Shown: in pieces, positions 1 to 6,317 of the stretch
How positions within the stretch are numbered: the first letter of the stretch is position 1
Layout of the letters: the number at the start of each line of letters is the position of its first letter
NCBI GenBank assembly: GCA_000437755.1
Contig: FR900126.1
Span: 1-10,230, forward strand
DNA from: Roseburia sp. CAG:303
Lineage (GTDB): Bacteria; Bacillota; Clostridia; Lachnospirales; Lachnospiraceae
Reading direction: 5' to 3'
DNA: 10,230 nt
Program-made: the position numbers and the translations under genes
Notes under the pieces: generated by a model
Databases searched by the model: none
Seen by the model: the letters and a program-made list of their open reading frames with translations, nothing else
Told to the model about the DNA's origin: nothing

Positions 1-1891
1 CAGAAGATACCGTAAATTCCCGAACCTGCGTACCGCCGCTGTAACTTCCATCGGTATACAGTCCATCCTCTGCTTCTCCGCTGCAGCTTCCGCCTGTCAG
101 AACGGAATAGGTTTCACCCGTTTTCAACAACGGAGAAGAATAGATAAAGCATGCACTTGCCTTGGTTGGTGTAAATGCCACAACCAGATTTCCGTCCGCA
201 TCCATCACTGCAAATGTTGTGCCCGCACTGAGTGTGTTTCCAAAGTATGCCGTAACGGAATTCTGTTCCGAGGAGTTTCCTACACTCTCTACCATTCCGG
301 CACTTCCGGATGCAAGCAGTACTCCGCCGTTGATATTAAAGGTTCCGTCATAATCCACGGCTGTGTTTCCATCACTGGTCGGTCCTTCCACAATAACCGT
401 TCCGCCATTGATGGTCAGAGCACCGTTAGAATCAAGTCCGTCTCCGTCCGCATTGACGTAAATATAACCATCATTTATCGTCAGCGTTCCGGTCGAATCC
501 GACATCATTCCCATTCTCTGGTTTCCGGAAGAAGTATTTGTCTGCGTCACTTCCCCACCTGCCGCATTGCATCCGTCATCGCTTGAAGTTACATGCATGT
601 TTCCTCCATTTACTATAATTTCCGGACTTTCAATCCCTTCATAAGACTGAGTTATGGTAATCGTTCCATCTTCTATGGTCAGTGTGTCATCGCCATGTAT
701 TCCATCATCGCCGGTTTCAATGGTATATGTTCCACCATTGATGGTCACTGTTCCATTGCTGTGAATGGCATCATCTTCAGAATCTATCGTAAACGTGCCA
801 TCTGAAATCTGAACTGCCGTCTCTGCCTTGATCCCCTTTGTGCTAATGCTGTCTTCTGAATCACTGTTACTGCTGTTTGCAGAATCCATGTCCCAGCCTT
901 TCTGGAAATCCATACCGCCGGAAGTCTTGACTTCACCTGCTCCGTCCGCTGTTGTAATATCAAATTCACCGCTGGTAATATTTACAGAGGAAGATGCCTG
1001 GATGCCATCCTGCTCTGCCTGAATCACAAATGTTCCTCCACTGATATCAATATATCCGAGTGTCGCATCATCGGAATTATCTGCCTTTAAGCCGTCTCCT
1101 TCCGACTGAATCGTAAAGTCCCCGCCTGCAATCATCAGACAATCCTTGCCTTTCATTGCGTTGTTCTTTGCGGTTACCTGAATCGTTCCGCCGGTAATTT
1201 TCAAAGTATCTTTGGAAGCAATTCCATTATTAAAATTTGCATTTACGGTAAGACTTCCGCCTCCGGATATTACCAGATCATCTTTACTGAACAGGCATGC
1301 GGAAGGCTCTTCTTTATCCGTATCTTCATAAGTATAATCCGCTGCATCCGTCAGTGTATTTTCAGAATCTTCTGCAAGAACAATCAGTGTTTTCTTTGCA
1401 TCTTTGATATAAACCGGTGAATTTGTTTTGTTTGTAATATTTACATTGTTGAACACCAGCTCTACCGTTCCTTTTTCACTGCAATCCACTACAATCTGAC
1501 CATCCTCCAGTGTTCCGGTCAGAATGTATGCTCCCGGCTGTGTAATGGTAACGGTACTTCCATCCACGGTTGTTCCGGATACTTCCGATTTAATACTGCT
1601 GCCATCAAGATAAATGGTATTGGCTGAAGTACTCTGCAGTGTTGTCACACCATCTTCCGACGACGATTTCTCTGACACAAGAACTCTTGTATAATCCTCC
1701 TCATCATATTCTTCTGCTTCAGCGACAGTGGTTGAAACAGCAGTACCTGTTCCTGTGTTTCCTGTACTCTCTGTGCTTTCCGCTACTGTCTGTGTCGTTT
1801 CCTGTTCTTTATTATTACTTTCTGAACATCCGAACAATGTTGACACGGATAATGCCACCACCAGGGATGTCACAACAAATTTCTTTCTCAT
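1..1891 (-). CDS. Cell-surface lipoprotein with Cthe_2159-type carbohydrate-binding beta-helix repeats (3' end outside window)
   Basis: The reading frame is open from the ATG at 1889-1891 to the left edge, giving 630 visible codons with no stop, so the C-terminus is missing. The N-terminus is a bacterial lipoprotein signal: basic MRKK, a hydrophobic stretch, then lipobox LFGC with the acylated Cys at residue 22. A Ser/Thr/Glu-rich linker of about 40-60 residues follows, as expected for tethering a domain outside the membrane. From about residue 100 on there are repeating units of the form GDGLxxxGxLTINGGTxxI, rich in Gly, Asp, Asn and Thr. This is the pattern of a right-handed parallel beta-helix and matches the Cthe_2159 family (formerly DUF4353), whose founding member binds polygalacturonate. 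Repeats of the GDDGI and DGDGLDSNG kind are likely Ca-binding turns. Family function is known mainly as binding, so catalysis is not claimed. A purine-rich AGAAAGGAAG lies about 10 bases before the start. The family call is firm; the ligand is unknown. Confidence 0.85.
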   Translation of the reverse strand, partial: MRKKFVVTSLVVALSVSTLFGCSESNNKEQETTQTVAESTESTGNTGTGTAVSTTVAEAEEYDEEDYTRVLVSEKSSSEDGVTTLQSTSANTIYLDGSSIKSEVSGTTVDGSTVTITQPGAYILTGTLEDGQIVVDCSEKGTVELVFNNVNITNKTNSPVYIKDAKKTLIVLAEDSENTLTDAADYTYEDTDKEEPSACLFSKDDLVISGGGSLTVNANFNNGIASKDTLKITGGTIQVTAKNNAMKGKDCLMIAGGDFTIQSEGDGLKADNSDDATLGYIDISGGTFVIQAEQDGIQASSSVNITSGEFDITTADGAGEVKTSGGMDFQKGWDMDSANSSNSDSEDSISTKGIKAETAVQISDGTFTIDSEDDAIHSNGTVTINGGTYTIETGDDGIHGDDTLTIEDGTITITQSYEGIESPEIIVNGGNMHVTSSDDGCNAAGGEVTQTNTSSGNQRMGMMSDSTGTLTINDGYIYVNADGDGLDSNGALTINGGTVIVEGPTSDGNTAVDYDGTFNINGGVLLASGSAGMVESVGNSSEQNSVTAYFGNTLSAGTTFAVMDADGNLVVAFTPTKASACFIYSSPLLKTGETYSVLTGGSCSGEAEDGLYTDGSYSGGTQVREFTVSS

Positions 1892-1942
1892 AACAATCAC
1901 GCTTCCTTTCTGTTCTTTGTCTGTTTTCTCTTTACAGTTATT

Positions 1943-1973
1943 ATTTTACATTTCTATGTGATTGTTATGTGAA
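1943..1973 (-). promoter_or_regulatory. Candidate sigma-A promoter of the lipoprotein gene
   Basis: On the minus strand, TTCACA (1968-1973) is followed after 17 bases by TGTAAA (1945-1950) or after 19 bases by TAAAAT (1943-1948). The transcript would start about 45-50 bases before the lipoprotein ATG. No terminator is evident between the FAH stop at 1994 and this site, so read-through from the upstream unit is also possible. Confidence 0.4.
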
Positions 1974-1993
1974 AGCCGCCTTAAAATCATGTG

Positions 1994-2881
1994 TTATCCG
2001 ATTGTGTTTTCCAGTATGCCGATTCCTTCTACTTCACAGCGTACCACATCACCCTTCTTCAGATAAACGGGCGGTTCCATTCCCATTCCTACCCCTGCCG
2101 GAGTTCCCATGGATATAATCGAACCTGCCTTTAATGTCATACCTGCCGATAATTCCGTAATCGCATGCTCTATACCAAAGATAAGCAGGTCTGTACTGCT
2201 GCTCTGGCGGAGTTCCCCATTCACATAGCAACGGATTTTCATAACCGGCGGTTCATCAAACTCATCTTTTGTCACAATACATGGTCCCATCGGTGCAAAT
2301 CCGTCCATGGATTTTCCATAAAACCACTGCTTATAACGGAGCTGTACATCTCTCGCACTGGTGTCATTCATAATCGTGTAACCAAAAATATGGTCAAACA
2401 CTTCTTCTTTGGCAATATTCTTACCCGTTTTTCCGATGATAAGAGCCATCTCTGCCTCATAATCCAGTTTTTCTGCCATGTTTTCATATGCCGGAATCAC
2501 ATCTCCCGTTCCGATGGCATAATTTACTCTCTTTGCAAAATAGATCGGATAGCCTTCCGTTCTGGTAAATGCTCCCTTATCGTATTTCACGGATTCTTCT
2601 TCATGATCCTTATAATTTACCCCAAGACAGATGACATCCTGGTTTGGTTCCGGAATCGGGGCACATAATTTCACATCGGAAATATTGACACCCTGTGCCT
2701 CTGCATGGCAGGCTTTCCTCAGGAACTCCAGATCCGCCTCCGGTGCGTGCATAATCAAATCGTTCATATCCCGGTATGCAAGCCCGAACTGTCCAATGGG
2801 ATAGATTACATTTTTATCCAGTTCACTTCCCACTCCGACACATTCCTGCTGTTCTTTATCAATAAATGTATACAGTCTCAT
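1994..2881 (-). CDS. Fumarylacetoacetate hydrolase (FAH) family protein
   Basis: The product is a 295-residue cytoplasmic protein of the FAH superfamily, whose members hydrolyse, decarboxylate or isomerise 2-oxo/enol acids using a bound divalent metal. An N-terminal lead domain covers about residues 1-70, and the catalytic fold starts at PIPEPNQDVICLGVNY (75-90). Likely metal ligands are E142 and E144 in LDYEAEMALIIG and D173 in NDTSARD. K190 in YGKSMDGFAPMGP and the GTPAGVG loop (259-265) are further family signatures. I chose the ATG at 2879-2881 because MRLYTF is the normal family N-terminus and it follows GAGGAAAAAAG. Reading further upstream in frame adds a 30-residue Lys/Arg-rich segment encoded by the repeat and by the end of thyX, which is unlikely to be translated. 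It lies 41 bases after thyX and is probably cotranscribed with it. The exact substrate cannot be told from sequence; oxaloacetate decarboxylase and acylpyruvase activities are alternatives within the family. Confidence 0.88.
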   Translation of the reverse strand: MRLYTFIDKEQQECVGVGSELDKNVIYPIGQFGLAYRDMNDLIMHAPEADLEFLRKACHAEAQGVNISDVKLCAPIPEPNQDVICLGVNYKDHEEESVKYDKGAFTRTEGYPIYFAKRVNYAIGTGDVIPAYENMAEKLDYEAEMALIIGKTGKNIAKEEVFDHIFGYTIMNDTSARDVQLRYKQWFYGKSMDGFAPMGPCIVTKDEFDEPPVMKIRCYVNGELRQSSSTDLLIFGIEHAITELSAGMTLKAGSIISMGTPAGVGMGMEPPVYLKKGDVVRCEVEGIGILENTIG

Positions 2882-2910
2882 CTTTTTTCCTCTTTTTTCC
2901 TCTTTTTTCC
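2881..2910 (-). repeat. Perfect 10-bp tandem repeat, three copies, forming a triplicated Shine-Dalgarno region
   Basis: The plus strand reads TCTTTTTTCC three times with no mismatch, the first base being shared with the FAH start codon. On the mRNA strand this gives GAGGAAAAAAG units at 10-base intervals ending directly before the FAH ATG. The copy nearest the ATG is at normal ribosome-binding distance; the others are 10 and 20 bases further upstream. Confidence 0.9.
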
Positions 2911-2922
2911 TCTTCTTTCTGC

Positions 2923-3600
2923 TTATGCTTCCTTCTTCGGTTTTCTTCCGCAGGATTTCTTTTCCGTGCAATATCCGGTCAGTTCACATTTTGGAACAAA
3001 ATAATTTTCCACAATATACTTCCATTCTTCGGAAATTCCCTCCAATGCCTGTGCGATATCGGAAAATAATTCCCGGTATTCCCAGTATGCCCGGGTACAC
3101 ATTCTCTGATGGCTCATATCAATGAGATTCCGCAGATTCCTTTTATCCACAATTTTGGTTGTCATGCCAAGCGGCAGAAGCAATGCTGCATCTTCTCTCG
3201 GAATCTTACATTCCTCCTCCAGAAAAGTACAAGTTTCGCAAATCTGTGCCATCATTTCCTGATATTTTGCCTCCGCCTCCGGGTTTGCTGCAATCTTTGG
3301 CGGTGTAATATAGGAAAAATCCTTATAATTAATATATCTGGTACTTGCCTGCAGCCTTGTCGGTGAACCTCCCAGATGCGTATACCATTCCCGGATCACC
3401 CTTGCGGAATATCCATCCAGCACCAGTTCTACGTTTACATATTCCAACACCCTGCCGTGTCCCGATATCAGACAGTCAAGACCGCGTTTATAATTTCTGG
3501 CATCATCTGTCACATCCGCTCCCCAGCATACACCTGCCCGCTTTCCCATCAGTGTCAGCGGATTTTTTGTCGTTTCTTCTAAAACTGTGACCTTACCCAT
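2923..3600 (-). CDS. thyX: Flavin-dependent thymidylate synthase, divergent ThyX
   Basis: The product is a 225-residue protein matching ThyX, which makes dTMP from dUMP using methylene-tetrahydrofolate, NADPH and FAD. Family features in order: SGHGRVLEY (46-54), like the HGHETPFEH region of other ThyX; VLDGYSARVI (60-69); a signature region at 74-88; and LLPLGMTTKIVDKRNLRNLI (141-160), like the LPL...TVNARSLMNF helix. The canonical signature RHRxxSxxxxSxR reads here as THLxxSxxxxxxSxR: His75, Ser79, Ser86 and Arg88 are kept, both flanking Arg are changed, and the loop is two residues longer. The C-terminus carries Cys205, Cys211 and Cys217 followed by a basic tail, an addition not seen in the short ThyX enzymes I know. 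The ATG at 3598-3600 is chosen because GGAGG lies seven bases upstream; a start further upstream would run through the promoter. It heads a unit with the FAH gene and is divergent from aspS. Confidence 0.85.
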   Translation of the reverse strand: MGKVTVLEETTKNPLTLMGKRAGVCWGADVTDDARNYKRGLDCLISGHGRVLEYVNVELVLDGYSARVIREWYTHLGGSPTRLQASTRYINYKDFSYITPPKIAANPEAEAKYQEMMAQICETCTFLEEECKIPREDAALLLPLGMTTKIVDKRNLRNLIDMSHQRMCTRAYWEYRELFSDIAQALEGISEEWKYIVENYFVPKCELTGYCTEKKSCGRKPKKEA

Positions 3601-3642
3601 TGTAGTCCTCCATTTCACTTTTTGTATCAAATTAACTTTTCC

Positions 3643-3651
3643 AGTATAGCA
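3643..3651 (-). promoter_or_regulatory. Extended -10 promoter of thyX
   Basis: On the minus strand TGCTATACT combines the TGn extension with a good -10 hexamer (TATACT, 3643-3648). The -35 region is weak (TGGAAA at 17 bases), which an extended -10 can offset. The transcript would begin about 35 bases before the thyX ATG. Confidence 0.5.
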
Positions 3652-3682
3652 TAATTTTCCCCATATTTCCACGCATATTTTC

Positions 3683-3711
3683 TTGACAAGCGGGAATCAT
3701 TTTTATATAAT
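3683..3711 (+). promoter_or_regulatory. Consensus sigma-A promoter of the aspS T-box transcript
   Basis: TTGACA (3683-3688) and TATAAT (3706-3711) are both perfect consensus hexamers separated by exactly 17 bases. The predicted start, around 3718, falls just before the T-box stem I. Such a strong promoter fits a gene whose control is exerted afterwards by transcription attenuation. Confidence 0.92.
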
Positions 3712-3717
3712 ATTGGA

Positions 3718-3987
3718 GATATATGGCAATGACGAAGAGAAGTAGCATAACTTATCGCTTCCAGTGAGCGGAGACAGTGGAAACCCGCAGAATGAATTTA
3801 TGTGAATAACACTTTACCAGCCGCAATCCGAACGGGCAGGACTTTAGTAGGTGCGCCGCAGACTGTGCGACAAACAGCAGGTTTTTTAACCAACGAGCGA
3901 CTGTATAACAGTAAATCAGGTGGTACCGCGGACAAGATCTGTTCGTCCTGAACTTTGTTTTGGACAATCAGATTTGTCCGCTTTTTT
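3718..3987 (+). promoter_or_regulatory. T-box riboswitch leader of aspS, apparent Asn (AAC) specifier
   Basis: The leader has the parts of a tRNA-sensing T-box. Near the 5' end is a GA-rich element (GACGAAGAGAAGTAG, 3731-3745). Helix GCATAA (3745-3750) pairs with TTATGT (3798-3803), and a distal hairpin GCGG...CCCGC carries an AG-rich bulge region. The T-box sequence AGGTGGTACCGCG is at 3918-3930, followed by a terminator. The 3' side of the specifier loop reads GAATAACAC (3804-3812). The triplet in the usual position, after TGAA and before AC, is AAC (3808-3810), an Asn codon. No GAC or GAT stands there. The base after TGG in the T-box bulge is U, which would wobble-pair with a G73 discriminator base. 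Uncharged cognate tRNA should favour the antiterminator and let transcription enter aspS. T-box identity is certain; the specifier is read by eye. Confidence 0.93.
3928..3987 (+). terminator. Intrinsic terminator of the T-box leader
   Basis: GCGGACAA (3928-3935) plus ATCTG (3937-3941) pair with CAGAT (3969-3973) plus TTGTCCGC (3974-3981), leaving one bulged G and a 27-base loop, followed by six T (3982-3987). The 5' arm overlaps the end of the conserved T-box sequence at GCG, so terminator and tRNA-stabilised antiterminator exclude each other. Confidence 0.9.
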
Positions 3988-4012
3988 ATTCAGAAAGAAA
4001 AAGGAGATTATT

Positions 4013-5764
4013 ATGAGCAACGAAAACATTTATCGCAGCAGAACCTTAAATGAAATCACAGAAGGCGATGTTGGCTCTACACTGCGTGTCGCAGGATGGG
4101 TAGAAAACATCCGTGACCACGGCGGTGTATCTTTTATCGACCTTCGTGATATGTATGGCGTATTACAGGTAGTAATGCGTGATACTTCCCTGTTAGACGG
4201 AATTGCAAAAGAAGATTGTCTGTCTATCGAAGGACCGATTGAACACCGTGACGAAGAAACCTACAATCCAAAGATTCCTACCGGAACCATCGAACTGGAA
4301 GCAAAAACAGTTACTGTATTAGGAAAAGTTTACACCACTCTTCCTTTTGAAATCCAGACTTCCAAAGAAATCCGTGAAGATTTGAGATTAAAATACCGTT
4401 ATCTTGACCTGAGAAACCAGAAGGTAAAAGACAACATGATTTTCCGTTCCAATGTCATCAGTTTTTTAAGACAGAAAATGACAGACATGGGATTTTTGGA
4501 AATCCAGACTCCGATTCTCTGTGCTTCTTCCCCGGAAGGTGCAAGAGATTACATCGTCCCATCCCGTAAGTTCAAGGGCAAATTCTATGCACTTCCACAG
4601 GCTCCGCAGCAGTACAAGCAGCTCCTGATGGTATCCGGATTTGATAAATATTTCCAGATTGCACCTTGTTTCAGAGATGAAGATGCCAGAGCTGACCGTT
4701 CTCCTGGTGAATTTTACCAGTTAGACTTTGAAATGAGTTTTGCCACACAGGAAGATGTTTTCCGTGTCGGCGAGGAAGTCCTGACTGCTACCTTTGAAAA
4801 ATTCGCTCCGGAAGGTGCAGGCGTAACAGCTGCTCCATACCCTGTTATCAGCTACAAGCAGGCTATGCTGGAGTTCGGTTCAGATAAACCGGATTTAAGA
4901 AATCCTTTAAGAATCATCGATTTAACCGATTTCTTCCAGAGATGTACCTTCAAGCCTTTCCACGGAAAAACAGTCCGTGCCATCAAGGTTCATGCTGATA
5001 TGTCCAAAGGATTCCATGAGAAGTTATTAAAATTTGCTACTTCCATCGGTATGGGCGGACTCGGCTATCTGGAAGTCCTCGAAGACAAATCCTACAAAGG
5101 ACCGATCGATAAATTTATTCCGGAAGATATGAAGGGTGAAATCGCAGAACTTGCCGGACTTGAAGTCGGAGATACCATCTTCTTTATCGCCGATAAGGAA
5201 ATGCGTGCCGCAAACTTTGCCGGACAGCTCAGAAACGAACTGGGTGCAAGACTCGACTTAATCGAAAAGAATGCATACCGTTTCTGCTTTGTCAATGATT
5301 TCCCAATGTACGAATATGACGAAGAAGAAAAGAAGATTATCTTCACCCACAATCCATTCTCCATGCCTCAGGGCGGTCTGGAAGCATTAAATACCAAAGA
5401 ACCGACAGAAATTCTCGCTTACCAGTACGACATTGTATGCAACGGTGTGGAATTATCCTCTGGTGCTGTAAGAAATCATGATATGCAGATTATGATTAAA
5501 GCATTTGAAATTGCAGGTTACACAGAAGAAGACTTAAAGAACAAATTCGGTGCATTATACAATGCATTCCAGTTTGGTGCTCCTCCTCATGCCGGTATGG
5601 CTCCTGGTGTAGACCGTATGATTATGCTTCTCAGAAATGAAGAAAATATCCGTGAAGTCATTCCATTCCCAATGAACGGAAATGCACAGGATCTGATGTG
5701 CGGTGCTCCAAACGAAGTATCTGAACAGCAGTTAAGAGAAGTTCATATCAAAGTAAGACAGTAA
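4013..5764 (+). CDS. aspS: Aspartyl-tRNA synthetase, bacterial type, possibly non-discriminating
   Basis: The product is a 583-residue class II synthetase that charges tRNA-Asp with aspartate in the cytoplasm. An N-terminal OB-fold anticodon-binding domain (about 1-105) contains VAGWVENIRDHGGV. It is followed by the catalytic core with SSPEGARDYIVPSR, motif 2 with FRDE (220-223) and RADR, the bacterial GAD insertion (about 300-410), and motif 3 with GMAPGVDRMIMLL near residue 530. Length is close to the usual 590. His36 in RDHGG corresponds to the position where E. coli has Leu and where His is linked to non-discriminating AspRS, which also form Asp-tRNA-Asn for GatCAB amidation. The second reported determinant position seems to be Glu here, so this evidence is mixed. 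The ATG at 4013 follows AAGGAG by six bases; the frame is open further upstream but that part lies inside the T-box. The gene is monocistronic, ending at the hairpin at 5782. No gatCAB or asnS gene is in the window. Confidence 0.96.
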   Translation: MSNENIYRSRTLNEITEGDVGSTLRVAGWVENIRDHGGVSFIDLRDMYGVLQVVMRDTSLLDGIAKEDCLSIEGPIEHRDEETYNPKIPTGTIELEAKTVTVLGKVYTTLPFEIQTSKEIREDLRLKYRYLDLRNQKVKDNMIFRSNVISFLRQKMTDMGFLEIQTPILCASSPEGARDYIVPSRKFKGKFYALPQAPQQYKQLLMVSGFDKYFQIAPCFRDEDARADRSPGEFYQLDFEMSFATQEDVFRVGEEVLTATFEKFAPEGAGVTAAPYPVISYKQAMLEFGSDKPDLRNPLRIIDLTDFFQRCTFKPFHGKTVRAIKVHADMSKGFHEKLLKFATSIGMGGLGYLEVLEDKSYKGPIDKFIPEDMKGEIAELAGLEVGDTIFFIADKEMRAANFAGQLRNELGARLDLIEKNAYRFCFVNDFPMYEYDEEEKKIIFTHNPFSMPQGGLEALNTKEPTEILAYQYDIVCNGVELSSGAVRNHDMQIMIKAFEIAGYTEEDLKNKFGALYNAFQFGAPPHAGMAPGVDRMIMLLRNEENIREVIPFPMNGNAQDLMCGAPNEVSEQQLREVHIKVRQ

Positions 5765-5781
5765 TCCCTTTTATATTGTAA

Positions 5782-5830
5782 AGAAAAGCTGCTGCCCGAC
5801 AGGTATTATCCGTCAGGCAGCAGCTTTTCT
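5782..5830. terminator. Strong hairpin terminator between convergent aspS and the peptidase gene
   Basis: AGAAAAGCTGCTGCC (5782-5796) pairs perfectly with its complement at 5816-5830, with three more inner pairs (GAC/GTC) after one mismatch. The plus strand continues ATTTTTCTG. The minus strand ends the stem in CTTTTCTTTA. Placed 17 bases after the aspS stop and 11 bases after the minus-strand peptidase stop, it can end both transcripts. Confidence 0.92.
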
Positions 5831-5841
5831 ATTTTTCTGCT

Positions 5842-6294
5842 TTAAGTTTTTCTATTTTTTCTTTTATACAGAAAACGGATTATTTTACTTCTTATCCAAC
5901 AGACCACCGCCCGCAGATAAAAAAAATCGCACCACAGATGTACATAAATTCTGTATTTCTTATCCGTAACCGGAATATATACACCATCCCTTGTAATGCC
6001 CTCCAGTACACCAAGAATATGCCTGTCCGTAATTCCATATTCCCGCTTCCACCGGTTATCCCCGCAAATCACATAATCGTTTTTACGAACCTTTAAAATC
6101 CGGTGCAGAACATACTGACCGCTGTCTCTCTTATACAATGGCACATCATATTTTCTGCATCTTCCATTTACCCTGCGGATATGAATCAAATCCCGGTTTT
6201 CACGAAGTAACGGCATCATGCTGTCCCCGCGGTTGGTATATATAAGAATCCCGTTCCGCTCCAGCTCTTCCTCAAATGTACTGGTATTTGTCAC
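5842..6294 (-). CDS. Small S24/S26-type signal-peptidase-like protein
   Basis: The product is a 150-residue protein with the catalytic core of the S24/S26 Ser peptidase fold. RGDSMMPLL (22-30) gives the nucleophile Ser25, as in the SGSMxPT box of signal peptidase I. YVLHRIL (61-67) aligns with the YIKR box, so the general base would be His64 instead of Lys, as in the SipW/ER-type branch. VICGDN (75-80) matches the GDN box. There is no N-terminal membrane segment. The C-terminal region (about 114-148) is aromatic and basic and might be a weak or amphipathic membrane anchor. The start is GTG at 6292-6294, preceded by AGGA at seven bases; an overlapping ATG is out of frame and stops after three codons. 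It begins 23 bases after the beta-galactosidase stop, so the two are probably cotranscribed. It could process an exported substrate or be a non-secretory S24-like protease; no obvious substrate gene lies in the window. Confidence 0.75.
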   Translation of the reverse strand: MTNTSTFEEELERNGILIYTNRGDSMMPLLRENRDLIHIRRVNGRCRKYDVPLYKRDSGQYVLHRILKVRKNDYVICGDNRWKREYGITDRHILGVLEGITRDGVYIPVTDKKYRIYVHLWCDFFYLRAVVCWIRSKIIRFLYKRKNRKT

Positions 6295-6317
6295 AATATC
6301 ATCCTGCCTTTCCGTAA

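Noticed and set aside
2165..2668. Plus-strand open frame opposite the FAH gene
   Set aside because: No recognisable protein features or ribosome site; it is a shadow of the well-supported gene on the other strand.
2882..2971. Extra 30-residue Lys/Arg-rich N-terminus on the FAH protein
   Set aside because: It is encoded by the tandem repeat and the end of thyX, while MRLYTF with its own Shine-Dalgarno is the family-typical start.
3601..3672. Upstream start giving ThyX 24 more residues
   Set aside because: It would run through the extended -10 promoter, has no homology, and the ATG at 3600 has a good GGAGG.
3730..3733. GAC in the 5' part of the T-box as an Asp specifier
   Set aside because: It lies on the 5' side of stem I in the GA-rich element, not on the 3' side of the specifier loop.
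3920..4012. Upstream in-frame extension of aspS
   Set aside because: This stretch is the T-box and terminator, and AAGGAG precedes the ATG at 4013.
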